Part shown: in pieces, positions 8,996-23,300 of the stretch
How positions within the stretch are numbered: the first letter of the stretch is position 1
Layout: every line of letters begins with the position of its first letter
Assembly: GCA_033032175.1 (NCBI GenBank)
Contig: CM065304.1
Span: forward strand, 3,844,001 to 3,908,000
DNA: 64,000 nucleotides
Origin: Saturnia japonica
Lineage: Eukaryota; Arthropoda; Insecta; Lepidoptera; Saturniidae
Reading direction: 5' to 3'
Notes under the pieces: generated by a model
What the model was told of the DNA's origin: nothing
What the model saw: the letters and a program-made list of their open reading frames with translations, nothing else
Databases searched by the model: none
Translations under genes and position numbers: made by a program

Positions 8996-11894
8996 CACGA
9001 ACACCATAATCAAGTCGCTGTTTTCAATCTTCACAATGGCCATTTACAATAATTCTTAACACTATCCAGTGTTTCGGAGTCCTGACACAGAGCTTGTTGC
9101 AAGTCTTCAGAGTCTCAAGACATACAAGACTCAAGTCTTCTTTTCTTGAATAGCGTTTGACACTCTGTGTGCCGGTTGGCCGCAACAGCCTCATATTTAA
9201 ACCGGTGTTGGAGCGGGATGGAACGATGGCGTCTATTCCCCTCCTACTCCAACATTTCATAGTAACAGGGCTTGTGGCATCGCGCGTTGCGACTATTCTG
9301 TTATTATTATTATTACACACAGTTTCACGTAATTAGCTAATATCTCATAAGATTCTTATTGGAATATTACAAAACCTATTCAAATCTATTAAGAACATTA
9401 ATATCTACCTAAATACACAAAACAGCCTATAGACACGTTATGTATGAATTATAAACATTACAAGCACGACAGACTTCACATATAAGCCTAACTATTCCTA
9501 TAAAATCACAAACATTACACATAACTGGTTTAAAACAAAGATTATCAATGAAATATAAGTTCAGTACGTTTCTATGCTATTCTTACGAAATTATAAGCTT
9601 TATGACTACGTATTTACTATCTTTAAATACCTACACTTTATTTCTTTAATACAGAAACAGTAAATCAACGACTGTTCATATGTAAATGCTTATTCCTTAA
9701 GCCTAGCAAATTATACCTACAACTAATTGTCCATGGTATTTCCTAAATCATCACGCATGGCCCTATGCGTCGCTAAAAGTTATTTTGACCTTACCCCATC
9801 ATCTCTCTAGCATGAAACAATCACGCGGGTCGCTACGATCATGAGTGATGAGTCACAGACAGTAAAAGTGCAAATATATCTGTCTGAAATAATACGGGTC
9901 AGTGTTTTATTATTCCATTATTAACAAATTATTTTATTCACCGTAGGTATTGTGAAGATGGAGAATCGTATTCTGGCCAGTGCGTTCCCTTCCACCTAAA
10001 TTATCTGATCTCTCTAAGGAAATGTGAAAAGGCATTTCTTCAGGTCGGCATAGCCGAAATAGTTACTACCAGCGCCCTTGCAGAAACAGAATAATATAGC
10101 ATTTCGAATACTCTAGATAACTATAATATGTACTGAACCCATTGATATTAATGCTTAAAAGAACACTGTGCTGACCAACTGATATCGGATGACACTTTTC
10201 CCGGAGATCAACTCAATAGGCCACATTCACTTATCGACGAATAGTTATTTTTCCGGTTCGTGATACAATATGATTTGTTTTTTATTCTCTTCAGTCGTAT
10301 GTATGAGTAACCTCCGTACTATATTTACATCCGTATTGACACGCTCTTCAAACTTAAAAAATCACGAACACGTCTATAATGAATGGCTGTTAATAATAAT
10401 GAAACGTGAATGTATGTGTGAGTGGTGTGAACGAACCATCACTCAACCCAGATGAGACTACAATCTATGCCACAATAAGAGATTTTACAAAAGGTATATC
10501 AGCAGGGAAGTTCGTCACGGCGGCACCACGGCGGAGTCACGTCGGCGTCACGGCGGCGACTGTCAATGGACTCTATGAATGACGGTCAACGGTAGCGGAA
10601 AGTATATATGAAACCTATAACAAAGAAAATACAATTTTAAAAAGCTCTTTTGGGAGTTCCTCGCATATTTTACTCTCTTACTGTTTTTAAATATTTTTAA
10701 ATTGATGGGGGGAAGGGGTGTGGAGACGAACGACATGGTTATATGGCATCAGTGCCAGGTCCTTATTTTTGATTAATTGCCTGAAATTTTAATTTACAAA
10801 ATAGGTACATTTTAAACAGTTTAAAAGCCTACATACACAATTTGACAATAAGACAGACACAACTAATGCTGTCATGTGGCATGTGACAGTGCACTAGTTT
10901 TCAATCTGCCCCACAACTTCATTAATTTATCTTATCATTTAGCCACGTTTCAGTAAGTACTATTACATCATAATTAGATGTAGTTAAATTATAATAGAAC
11001 TCGTGTCTTCTTCCGGCGGCCGCGGACATTTTGATAATAAATAGTCAAGGGATTGAATTTTAAAGAATATAAGACCCAAAATAGGTAAAAAATACATATT
11101 ACTCCAGAGAATTCACAACACTCATATCTCTTACGAAAACATGATTAGAATTTTCATTTCTTCGCATAAGGACACACGTCCTTGTTTTAACCAGACATAT
11201 TTGTAGCTTAAAACCTTTCCTTTGTGACGAGCCACTGCATGAAGGGATTTCTGGGCCTGAGACAGATGTTCAGCTACGTAAATGGGCTTGCTGTCACCGG
11301 CCATGCTGATCAGTTTTGTAGGTATTCAATTTGCCATTAGGATTACGTTTGTTATACATGATTGTTTTGGCTAGAAAGGTATCTTTTATTCTTGGTGTAG
11401 CAAAACTTATTATTCTGGAGCCGGGCCTACTGTCATTACTGTTTAACTTGGCTACTCTATTACAATGATTTATATCATTCTCACTAACATAATTATTATG
11501 GTTGCGTGGATCACAAAGCGTACACGTTGTTTGTGCGCTGCGTCTCCACCACAGAGTACATTTGTATGGAGGTCTCTAATCTCTTTCACTTTCCACGTAT
11601 TTTTGAGTACTTCAAAAAACTATGATCTCGTTGCTATGACACGTGTTTTCTTCGTTTAAATGGCCCCATATATACATTCGAATTGAGTACATAACCTCCA
11701 TAGAGTAAAGTAATAAATACTTTGGGGTAACCTCCGTCTTTCTTGATTTCGGTTAAATTTTATGTAATTAGTAGATGGAATTGAATTATGTAAAAATATA
11801 TAGAAACAAATTTGATACATATAGATTTTATGAACATCATTTCCGTACGTCAAAGCTTTATTTCTGTTCGGATAAATATAAGAGTTACTCTTCA
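8996..11894. other. gene-free AT-rich stretch
   Basis: I see no conserved coding sequence, RNA gene or complete repeat in this 2.9 kb. There is a short (ATT)n run near 9300-9315 and a GC-rich CGGCGGCAC-type blip near 10510-10560. The frames longer than 60 codons have no recognisable composition or domains. Confidence 0.5.
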
Positions 11895-12836
11895 GTCACG
11901 CCCATAGAGCAACACGGGCCATCAGCGGACCGCTGGGGAGTAGCCATACGCAGGCGTTCCCCTCTGTCAAAGTGTAGGTCCACGCGGTCCTACGCGTCTA
12001 ATAAAACTAGTTGCAACCGGACTGTTCACTAGATTAAATCTAATAGCGCATCTGATTCGACTTTTCGTGAGTATGCCGAATTGTTCCGTTTTTTGCTGCA
12101 AAAAGAAATCTGCCATGTCAAAATTACAAAAAGATGGCGTTACATTTCATATTTAAGTAATTTTAATTACGTTATTACTATTTACTTCTTCAAAAGCTTA
12201 AAGAATTACAATAAAATGTTATTTTATGTTTTTATTTTTTTATATTTTATGTGTTATTTTGGATTTGTTTATCAACACGGAGCGCTCACCCTCAGACAAA
12301 ATGTGGATTAGTCGAGCTACTGATCCGATCCGAGTGTAGTTGCCGGGTTGTAGATATCGATGAAAATGGCTTCGACAAATTAATCTATACACTCAATACT
12401 TTTGATTTGTTTAATTTTTTTAACATTTATTGTGAGCTATATTTTAATACAGCTTATTATTAAAATTGCATTACTTAAGTTAAATAATTACAATACATGG
12501 TGGGCCAGAAAGATTTGCGAATTTAAAAAAATACTAAATACAATACACATACACATAATTATTTAAATTAAAATAGATATCTGGGAAATTTATTTCTTAA
12601 AAATTACATCATTCAGGTGTCCACCATCACGCTGCAAACTTTTCTCGAATCTGAACCTCAAATTGGTAAAAACTCGCTGACGTAACCGATTTATCTAATT
12701 TATCGATAATGTGTATTGACAGTTGGCGAAGATTTCCTCCGAAAAAAAACGACAGAAAGTTTTATATCGGGATGAAACGCTAAGGCTTACTCCCCTGCAG
12801 TTCGCCGGTGGCCCGTGTTACTCTATGGTCACGCCT
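11895..12836 (+). mobile_element. DNA transposon with ~50-bp terminal inverted repeats, THAP-associated
   Basis: The left end (CCATAGAGCAACACGGGCCA, from 11902) and the right end (TGGCCCGTGTTACTCTATGG, about 12807-12828) form the core of an inverted repeat extending about 50 bp at roughly 80% identity. It bounds a 0.94-kb element. A short reading frame starting like a THAP zinc finger sits inside (12073-12156). THAP domains occur in P-element and Kolobok transposases, so this is probably a deleted relative of one of these. I could not see a clear target duplication. The superfamily is inferred only from the THAP start. Confidence 0.6.
12073..12156 (+). pseudogene. truncated THAP-type zinc finger ORF
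   Basis: Twenty-seven codons starting MPNCSVFCCKKK and ending KDGVTFHI before a TAA. The spacing MPxC...C and the GVTFH motif match the N-terminal half of a C2CH THAP domain, which normally continues FP-x-D and later Cys-His. The second half is absent. If the stop is a splice boundary artefact the exon could continue, but no in-frame partner was found. Confidence 0.5.
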
Positions 12837-13928
12837 AAAAAAGTTTTAAAAAATCACCTAAACTGCTTCTGAGTTAAATCCGAGACGTATAAACAAACAG
12901 ACGAAAATTGTTTTAATGGCATAGCAATTGTAATGTGTAGACATACTTATCTGTAAGCGAAATATAATTTCGTCGCTCATCACGAGGTCTCCGAAACTAC
13001 AGTGTTTCCAATTAACTTTAAATTTAGCATTATAGTTACTGCTGTCGCGATGTAGACGCGCTCACTAACAACGGATTCTTTGAAAATCAAAGACAAGACA
13101 AGCAGACAGACAGCAGCGGATAATGGTCAGGTATATCTTGACGTGTTGTGATGGGTGTCATGGAAGCGGCACAGCGGAGCGCGGTGCGGGGCAATGCGGG
13201 GCGGGGCGGGGCGACGGTATTGTCATATTACTTTAGTTTACAGAGAATGCAATGTGCATTAGTATTATCTTAAATAATACAACTTTAGACATTATGTTGA
13301 CTTCGAGGTTGTGGTGTCAACAAAAAGCCTAAATAAAATCCAACAAGGTTGTATTTTTTTATAGTAGTAATTTTAAGTGTCAATAGTTTACTAATGTTAT
13401 TGCTATTATTTAACATATGTATCTGCATTGGCTTCCCTACATGAGAATTTGTTGTGTCTATGTACATGTGTACCTGTAAGGTTGTACCTATGTACATACG
13501 GTTCTGCCTAGTTATTTTGTATTATATATTATTTCATATTTTAATGAATTTGTGTTGTTATAGGTATCATCAGCATGTGACGGCGTATACGAGTAGGTAC
13601 ATAGCATGCTAGACACAGAGCGTCTCGGCTCCCCGCATACATACTAGTGTAATTCCTGAAAATACATGACAACGTTTAAGGTGAAAGAATCAGAATATTA
13701 ATAATAATTAATTTAATCAGTAGTAAGTAACTTTCAAAAAAAGAAATTTGGTAAAAACAGGAATCTATTAGATTGGCGTTTACTTACTTATGCGCTTGCT
13801 TATACGTGTGCGTATGGTGGTAGTAGGCAGAGTCCCTGGCTTGAACGAAGAAGATCAAACGATAACCGTCATGTTATTTATTTTACCTCCGAGCCATTTA
13901 TCCATCAGAGTACATTAAAGTGATTGTG
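12837..13928. other. intergenic, upstream of Ae2
   Basis: No coding sequence recognised. A G-rich run near 13175-13215 (GCGGGGCGGGGCGGGGC type) contains several GC-box-like hexamers about 0.75 kb upstream of the Ae2 5' region. Confidence 0.4.
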
Positions 13929-14287
13929 TCAGTGAGCATTGGTTGGTCAGACGCGTTTAGTGGAGGGCGATCGCTGAGCTTTACCGTCGCGGTCGGTTCC
14001 GTATACACCCGTCACCCTGGAGACAACAAAGCGCGCCGTACCCGCCCGGGCCCGCCCTCGCTCACACGTGCCCGGTATCGCCCTGTTGCAACTCTGATTG
14101 CGAGCAGTGGACGGACGCGATACGCAACGCAACACCACGGCGGTGCGGGACGGGTGAGGGCGTCGCGGTGCGGTGCGTCACGGCGCTGTGCAGCGTGAGC
14201 ACTCTGGGCGCACACGGAATAAACGCGCACAGTCGCCGCGACGTTCGCTGTTGAAGCGCACGCAGCCGAGCGCCACCAGCATCCGTC
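13929..14287 (+). promoter_or_regulatory. GC-rich 5' region and probable 5' UTR of Ae2
   Basis: A sharp rise in GC content begins about 13.93 kb and continues to the start codon at 14288. TCAGT at 13929-13933 matches the arthropod initiator core. No convincing TATA box lies 30 bp upstream. The exact transcription start cannot be read from sequence alone. Confidence 0.35.
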
Positions 14288-14335
14288 ATGAGCACCGGCA
14301 AGAGGAAGCTGTCGTTCCTCGGTTTCGCCCCACAG
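14288..14335 (+). CDS. Ae2: Ae2 exon 1 (start codon)
   Basis: Sixteen codons, [16 protein letters not shown], ending CAG|GTGAGT in phase 0. This start is chosen because it sits in the GC-rich 5' region and joins in frame to the acidic exon 2. An alternative upstream promoter would change it. Confidence 0.7.
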
Positions 14336-17300
14336 GTGAGTCCTGGCTCTCGGCTGCCGTTCCTGGAGAGATACATGATCGCTTCTTAAATAGTTGCGAG
14401 CCTCGACTAGCTTTTAAATATTATTATCCGTGTAAATATGAAGTACAAGGGAAGGCAACGCGAGGGTGCGTGACCGGGAGCGTGGTCGGGTACCTCGACC
14501 TTGACATTGAGAAGTGGACCGAGCCAGTCTAGTATCTTATCTGACTAAAAGGAAATTTCCTACAGGTAGGATAAGAGTTACCGCCGCTCGTCTTCGCTAA
14601 ATTTATCAGTACGCAGCGCGGTCCGCGGATAAGATAGGGTACCGTGCAGAGTCACGCGACATATTCCAGCGCTCTCTGCCAGGCCCTCTGCGCAACACGC
14701 TGCCGTAATGCTCGAAGGATATACTGATGTAGTAAAGTAACCTCAGCGGTCACGTGACGGGTCGTCCTCGCTTCCACAAGTCCACGCGACCACGCGACCA
14801 CGTGACCACGCGACCACGCGGCCACGCTACCTCACGAACCGACCGTTGGCTATCGATCAGTCTCGAGCAAACTTTACAGAGGTATCAGTGGAGTTTAATT
14901 GATTCGATAAAAGCGAAATACATAACTGGAGAAACGGAGTAAACGAGATAGTGACATAATTAAGAGATGCTTGAGGAACAGGTGTCGCGATAAGCAGTAA
15001 GCCTGCGCGTTCCATTGCTGATTAAATGTCTCTTCTTCATGAGCGCCCCCCTTCCCACAACGTATTGGTGATTTCTGAGAGATCCATAGTTCCGTATTAA
15101 TCTCACATACCGTAGTATACTTCAAGAACATTTCCAAGCGTTCCAATTTTCTCACGATGTTTTTCTTTACAATCAGTAAATAGTATCACAATATTCAAAT
15201 AACTAAATGTACGCAAATTGTGTGAAATTCGTAGTTACAAGCCGGGGGCTCGAACCTAGCGACATTCAACCGGTCTAAACTATTCGACCATTATGACTAG
15301 TCTGTGAGATACAGTACGTAATAAGATTGTTGTTGCAGTTACAATCGTAGAGCGTGTACTGCTGTCAGCTCAAATATATAACAATTCAATGGCACCTCGT
15401 CGAAGATGCCTCTTGTGCGGGTGGACAGTAGGGAGGGGTGGAAGTAGAACCATACCGGTAGAACCTTGCAGAGGCCGCGGCAACACACGCGGCAGCACAC
15501 GCGGTAGTCCGTACGAGATAAGAACGCGCCCACGCGCTAATCTTTAGATATGTTGTTATCTGTTCGCGAGCTCGTAATACATTGCGCCGCGCCGCGCCGA
15601 TTTACTGTGACCGTACCTACTAATCGTACTATGAAGATTCTTTATTGATTTTCTATCCCTATCGTTGTTTTGTAGTACTACAGGGAATAATTATTTCATA
15701 TTTCCACAAAATAATAATAAACATCCCGTTGACGCTAAACCGCCTTCCTCTAATCAACCTTACTTTCGCCCCTCGGCTCCATGTTAAACATGAACACGTT
15801 CATAATTCGTTTATAGATTCATGCAAATTTTTGAAATTGTCGACGTAGCTAGTGTTATTGTTGTGTACATTGCACGTCTATTTAAACTATTTGGTTACAT
15901 TTAACCCACCTTAAAAAGAGACGGACGTTATCAATTCGAATGTATTTTTTTCTAGGATATTCAGCCATTACTTCTTTGTTTATGAACGATTTCAATTGTT
16001 CTTTTTTGTGGAAAAGGGGATACTTTAAGAATGGGCCCATTTAAACTCCCAAAACTCTTCAAAAACATAGAAGTTAGTTTTCTTACAAAACATACCATCA
16101 CGCCTGTATCCCCGAAGAACCCAACCAAGCAGTACTAATGTACACCCACACTTCGCCGGGTATGTTCTTTTTAAGTCCCATGTAATAGGGGGCGAGCCTA
16201 TTTTGTGCGAGCCAGCAATTGTTCTCAAAACTTATGCGCCTGATCTTTCTCCAATTTTGACTCGCCTATTTCGCCTCTCTCTGGACACTGGGCAAGTGCC
16301 TAAATCCTGGAAGCAAGCTAACGTGCAACCAGTGCCCAAAATAGGTAGTCATACTGAACCGGCCAACTATAGGCCTATTCCGGTTAGGTCAATACTCTGC
16401 AAGAGTTTGGAACGTATTCTGAATGGCAAGCTCCTGGGATACCTTGAAGCGAATGACCTTCTAATTGACCAGCAATATGGATTATCAGGGAGGCCATGGT
16501 CAAACGCTTGAACTTGTCCTTAAAGGCAATCTTCGACTGGGGTGATACCAACCTGGTCAAGTTTAATACCACTAAGACTCAGGTATGTCTATTTTCCGCT
16601 AAACGGAGTCCCTTCAACTAACTCCTACTATCATAGATGTGTCCATTCCAATAACCAACCATCTGGAACTTCTAGGTGTTAGAATATCTTCAATCCTCAA
16701 TGTCGGTTGTTTCATTGAGTATAAAGCTCAGTTGGCTGCCAAAAAGCTAGGTATCCTTGCAAAGGTGAGAGGGTACTTCACGCAGGGTCAGCTGCTTCAT
16801 CTAGATCAAGCGCAAGTCCGATCGTGCATGGAGTAGTGCTCTCATCTTTGGGACGGATCGGTCAAGTACCAACTTGAGGCATTGAAGGCAATCGAGAGGC
16901 GTGCCAAAAAACTCATAGGCAACGATTCGCTGGTAAGGGCAAGGCTGCAGAGCCTTGAACATCGGCGTAAAGATGCCAGTTTATCGGTTTTTTACCGGAT
17001 ACATTTCGGCGAGTGTTCGTTGGAATTGCACAATTAAATTCCTTCATCCTCTTTCCACCATCGGACAAAATACACGGCGAAGCGTCATCGATTTATGGTA
17101 GATATTATACCAGTGCGCACAAAGCGTTTTGCTAGTACATGTATAATGCGCATCGCTAAAGAGTGGAACACTGCCGGATTTTGTATTTCCCGATAATTAT
17201 AACCTAGGTATCTTCAAGACTTGAATGAATAGGTGTCTTCTACGCAAGCGTGCTCCATCATAGACCACATCATCACTTACGATCAGGCGAGATAGTGGTC

Positions 17301-20300
17301 AAACGCAAGCCTATCCATAGTAAAAAATGCACTTTGCTCGATCTGGGAATCGAACTCAGGGCTTCGAGCATAATAGTCGCGCTTAGGACCACTAGGCTAA
17401 TTAGGTCTTTTTATTAAAAATTATCTTGTGATGCCTTAAAATGTATTAATGCATCTCATTCAATGTTTTTATTAGATCGTTAACATTAATCATTAGCTGT
17501 TATAGAGTTTTGATTCATCAAACACGTGCACAATAAACCTGTATGTCATTTAGCATTTATGCATTGATAAAAGAAACAACAAGTTAAATGGCAACATTTA
17601 AACGTTTAATTTATTTTATAATTTTAGAAAGGTTTACAGACTAATATTCAAATCAATAATTAATTAATAAAAAGCTAATTATATACCTCCATCCTTTGTA
17701 TAACTATATAAACGCCTTAAAAGTAATAGATATATTAAACATGAATAATAAAATAAACTTTGAGTGTCGGTATTATGTGCTGTAGTATTTTTGAGTTAGA
17801 AAACGTTTTATTGTGTGTAACCTAATGCAGAAGAGAAATGCAGTGGACTGTAGCTTCTAGAACTCCATATAATAATTACAATCTGGGTATCTTCAAGTAT
17901 CGAGTGAATAGATACCTCCTAGGCAAGCGTGCTCCATCGTAGACCACATCGTCACTTACGATCAGGCGAGGTAGTGCAAGCATTTTACCTGTAGTTATGG
18001 CAAACGGGATTTGTAGCCGCGGTTGCTGCTTCAAACTTGCTCCATCAATTGCTTCTAGCTAACTTAATCTTCTTATCTATAGAATTAATAAAATTGAAGC
18101 GTGTTTGTAATGCTAAAATGAGAGATTTTTACCAAATACATATGAAAGTATAGTATGAGAGTATATATGATACCTAAAACAAAACACCCACTTTTAAATT
18201 TTTTGTCCGTCTGTCTGTCTGTTTGTTCCGGGTAAACTCTGAAAGGGTTGGACCGATTTTGATGGGACTTTCACTGGTTGAAAGCTGATGTTATAAGGAG
18301 TAAATTAGGCTACTTTTATTTTAGAAAAAAAAACATTAAGGTTCAACTGCACATGGTGAATCAATTCGGGCGATTAAATGACTTATGCTGAGCTAACCAT
18401 AAGGTATAAATAAAATTAATGTACTACATAATTACAGACATTAAAAAGATCTACAAAAAAGTTAGCGAGAGTATATGTCTATCTTCTAAGGAACACCCAC
18501 ACTAGGCATTCTTGTCTTTAATATAGCCGGGAGCGGGGAAGCAAGATTCGCGCGTGTGCCTGATCGATGGCATTCTGTAGTACACGTGAGCCTTCGCGGC
18601 TTTCCGCGGGCACAGCTATTTAAAAAATAATTGTCAGTTATATTGCGTCTATTCTCCAATCATAAAAAGTGTTATTTGTTAGAGCGCTCTTTATAATTAC
18701 GTGATGACTGCTGACTGCTCTGCCTTAAAGTTTAAATATCTGTAAAAAAATATCTGAAATTGTTCAATCTATACAATTAATAAAATTGAAGTCTCTATTT
18801 GTAATGTCAAAATAACAGCTTTTTACTAAATGCATATGAAAGTATATACCATACGTATACCAAAACACCCATTTTTAAAAATTTTGTCTCTGTTGGTTCT
18901 GGGTAATCTGCAAAACGGTTGGACCGATTTTGACGAGACTTTCACTGGTAGATAGCTGAATTTATAGGGAGTAGCTTAGGCTACTTTTATTGTACAAAAG
19001 TAATTAGGGTTCCGCACTAATAAAAAAAACTGGTCATGGCTAATCAATTCGGGCGCTTAAACCATAAACTGAGTAAACCATAAGAGACATAGCAAATGAA
19101 TGTACTAAGAAATTGAAGACATTAAAAAGACCTACAAAAAAATCTGGGAGAGTATACATCTATTTTCTAAGAAACACCCACAATAAGCATTTTTGCTTTT
19201 AAAATAGCAGGGAGCGAGGGAGCATGATTCGCGCGGGCATTCTGTATACAGTCCAGGTGAGCGAAGCCACGGGCACAGCTAGTTCTAGATAAATACAGAG
19301 TGTAACATTTAAATGGATCAGTGAGGGGAACTCTGAAACTATAAGAGATAGAGAAATGTGTTCTAAAGGACCATCACATCGATTTTAAAGATAAAGTAAA
19401 CTGTATATTCATTAATTTCCAAAAAACTTATACATGAGTTGAGATTTGAACTTAATTCTTTTTTAGATATAAAAAGTATCTCATATGATTACGGTTATTG
19501 ACAGTGTAGTTTGTAAGGAATAAATATTGCTAGGGAACCCTGTATCTAAAATTAAAAGAAAATTCTGATTTTAATTGTTTTGTTTTGAAATGTTCCCCTC
19601 ACTGGGCCATTGAAATGTTTACAACCTGTATATAATTTGTATTGGGGATTCCAAACTTGTGATGAGTATTCGAACTACGTACCAAGAAACAATGCAAAAT
19701 TTTGAGTGGCTCTAAGGAACGAAAACAACTAGTAGATCTCATAACACGAAACCCAAAACTTTCGATGTCCGAATATAGTCGACATGTTTAACAAACAGTA
19801 GCTTATGGTCATGTCTTATGTATAGCACCTAGGTGTTTCATGTGAGTTACTCTGTTAATTATTTTCATAGTGCAATTAGCTGTAATTAAACATCTACGTC
19901 TTCAAAAAGTTATGTTAAAACATTTAGGGATATTTAGCTAAAGTTTGTTATCTGCTCAGTACGCTGTATAACATCTTCCCAGAGGTTTAACGTATTGGAT
20001 TCACTATCCACAAGTTTTATAATTTTCATATAAATTGAATATAAGCGAATATGGCAAGTGTAAAAACATTTCTTAACATCTAACAAAATGGTAATTAAAA
20101 GAGGAGCCAATATTGAATTCTGAGGTACCCCAAATGGTATATACTTCCAAATGGAGATATGACCATACAAAACTACAAGTGAACCAGTGGTAGAGGTTTC
20201 CGTGCATACGAACTAACATAAGAACTTTATGATCAATATAATCAAAACACTTGCTGTGGTCAGTATAAATTACATCAATTTGTACGCGTTGATGCATGTA

Positions 20301-23300
20301 CTGTCATATTCGAAGTTGTCGATCGGTCGTATAAAAATCTATGCTATTCATCACTGAAACTAATTTGTAGCTTAGAATAAACTACCGTGTAAATAATTTT
20401 TTCGATAATTTTGGGAAATAAATAAAATTTAATTTGAATAATAAATTCAATTCATTTATAGTTAGGACGGTAATTAGGAACATCGGATGTGTTGTTACGC
20501 TTTTTAAAAACCGGAGTAACAAATGTAGCTTGCCACATGTTTGGTACGTCTTGGTAGTATACTATCCTATCTTTTAACGAATGCTCGAATACATTATAGG
20601 TACACAGTGGCACCACAAACCTCTCTGCGAGTTTTTTTAATGAATATTTATGGCATGTGATCCGGTCCACCTGATCTAGCCGGATCAAGTTATTTGAATA
20701 GGTTAAGTACTTTTTCAGGATAAATGTTGATAAAACTTATTGATACTAAGTCACTATACATAAGTAAACACACACACACCGACGCGATGCATCAATGTAC
20801 GAGTTAACACCCCGAGAGTCTGTTTTTCGGTTGTTATGTCTCTTCTCACAGACATGTATTCTGTGCAACTGTGGTGTGTTGTTGGGTATGGTGTAGCAAG
20901 GACGTGGGAGAGCAAGGCACACCCGGTACTGTAGTGCTATTTAGTAAAACACCAACTCGATGTCAAGCCTTACTCATGTGACATATTTCACTTCGACAGT
21001 AAATTCACTTTGCCTTGGATAGGCATTCTGTGAACACATTGGACGGACTTTCGAAGTGAAGTGAGATTCCTATCGACGAACATCTAAATAGAGAGAATTA
21101 TTGACTATGAATAACTAAGCCGAAATTAATTCGGCGTTACCCTTTTCTACGAAAATACGTATATTCTTATAATATATTATTTATTTAATTGCTCCAATGA
21201 AATAATAACAACGTTTTTTGAAGATTACTATATATTTTATTAATCTAATAGTAAAAAATCATTCGTCTTGGCTTTGTACAGTGAAGTACCTTTGCCACAA
21301 GTTAAAAAGTTTCGACATTTGTTTACTTTACAACATACAAGCGTCGAGTTGCCGAGTAAGTTGAGTGACGGTTTATAGTGAAATTTTTGGATGAATTATT
21401 TATAAATTTATTTGTGATGTGAATAGAAACCATTTTTAGTTAATAAGACTTTTTTAATTCGTTACCCCCTTAAATTTGGTTAAAAGTACGTTGCCACCTT
21501 TTTTGGGAAAAACATAGTATATTTAAAAAAACTGCAAAATATATATGTAGTACTTTTGGGAAATTTTGAAAAAAATATAGGTAGTAGTAGTACTGAATTA
21601 TTTTTAATCATTATTGAGTAACTACTCAAAAAGGAATAAAAAAAATTCAGGGCTCATGTATGTGATATTTCTTTTATTGTATTCATTTTTGTGTTTGTAT
21701 CATATCCAAAAAAGTGATTCACTTTGCGCTGTTCCATTCGTACTTTAAAATTTTTCATAATATTTTAATATATTGCAGAAACTTCAAACAAAATAAAAGT
21801 AAATTTCAATTATATTTTGCCCTTCTTTTTCATTTAACAAAAGAATATAAAATAAAATAAATTAAATTAAATAAACAGAAAAACCCGACTGCAAAAAAAA
21901 CACGACAAACAAAATATTTTCTATTTTTGCTTTTTATTTCATTCCCAGACGTCGTACTTGGGTATTATATAGCCTATGTCACTCCCACAATTATGACGTG
22001 CCAAAGAAATAAATATACATACATATATACATACAATATGCTCAAAAAAAACCATCCTTTTTCACAGTCGGGTAATAAGCGCAACAGTTCTATTAGCGAT
22101 GAAAATATAGTATTTTTCGTACTATATTATTGATCTATAATATAGATATAGTACAACTGACTAAAATATAGTACGATACTATATAATATAGTACGGGTGG
22201 CAACCCTAGTTTAGAAGCTTACGTTATCAAATACTACGAAATAAAGTAACTACGAAATAGCTATAAAATACTATAATTACGTTCTTACTAAAGTCTTTGT
22301 GCCTATTAAATAATTTTAATCCACCTAAATCAATATTTTGACGGCGATTCTCGTTTAAATCCAAAGAATATGCTTCTTTAAGAAAAATTTATAACACTAA
22401 GTAACGAGACATAATCGTACCTACTTATTATTTATATTAATTAGAAATGAAAATGCTTTGATTATTACAATTTTTACAACTAAATTATACTACTACAATT
22501 ACGTCCAAATATTTTTTCACACTAAACTCAGTAAATTCGATTGTTCTGGGGCTACTTTTAAAATGACAAGTGGATTCGACCTTCGAAGGTGTTGAAACTG
22601 GACGATCGAGCCGAGAATTTCCTTAGAGAATACCGAACAATTATATTACAATTACATTTAATGACAACATTCTCACACTTGACAGTTCATTTCATTTCCG
22701 TATTCGCGGATGTGGCGCCATCAGGACTTTCGAGTTTTAGAGAATACAAATTTGATACCGCAGTGCGGATTCAGCTGTCGAGGTCTTATAACGTTCTTAC
22801 AGAATAGCACTAGAGGTCTCGTGTGAAGTCGGGTGTCGGGAGCATCTTCCTTTACATACAAATACAATATTACTGGACACTGACCAGCAGAATGATGTAA
22901 ACACCGAGCGAGGACACAAGACGTGTCTCGCATCAAATCCGAGCAGTCTGCTGTCTACTGTCGGCTGTCGGCTGTCACGATGTCGGACTCGTGACATACA
23001 CTACGACTATGTACACACATATCTGACGTGACATATCGCGACACGCTTCAGATAAACTTACTTAACTTTATACTCAATTATGAATGCTGAAGGACGCGTA
23101 GGAACGTCGGACGATATTACATAAGCAAGCAGACAGACAGGCAGTCAAACAGACTGACTAATGTAAAAATTTGTAGAGGGTATTTGTTTGCAATGTTTTT
23201 AATCTGTATACCAAGTTCAATGAGTTCGGTTTTTCAATAAAAATGGAGAAATAATAATAATATATTATTTATAATGTCGTTTCATAGAGTGACATTGCGC

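Larger units (their letters stand above)
14336..16185. other. Ae2 intron 1, 5' part: repeats and tRNA-like relic
   Basis: The first intron (14336-23424) is the longest. Its first 1.8 kb carries an imperfect tandem repeat at 14783-14827, a tRNA-like relic at 15236-15305, and a GC-rich blip at 15470-15600. No other gene is recognised. Confidence 0.5.

Noticed and set aside
14062..14376. Overlapping open frames on both strands in the Ae2 5' region
   Set aside because: Arg/Ala-rich, with no domain, as expected for a CpG-rich region. Only the short exon with a good donor fits the gene.
15236..15305. Possible functional tRNA gene
   Set aside because: B-box-like sequence only. I could not pair an acceptor stem or find a proper anticodon arm, so it is listed as a relic.
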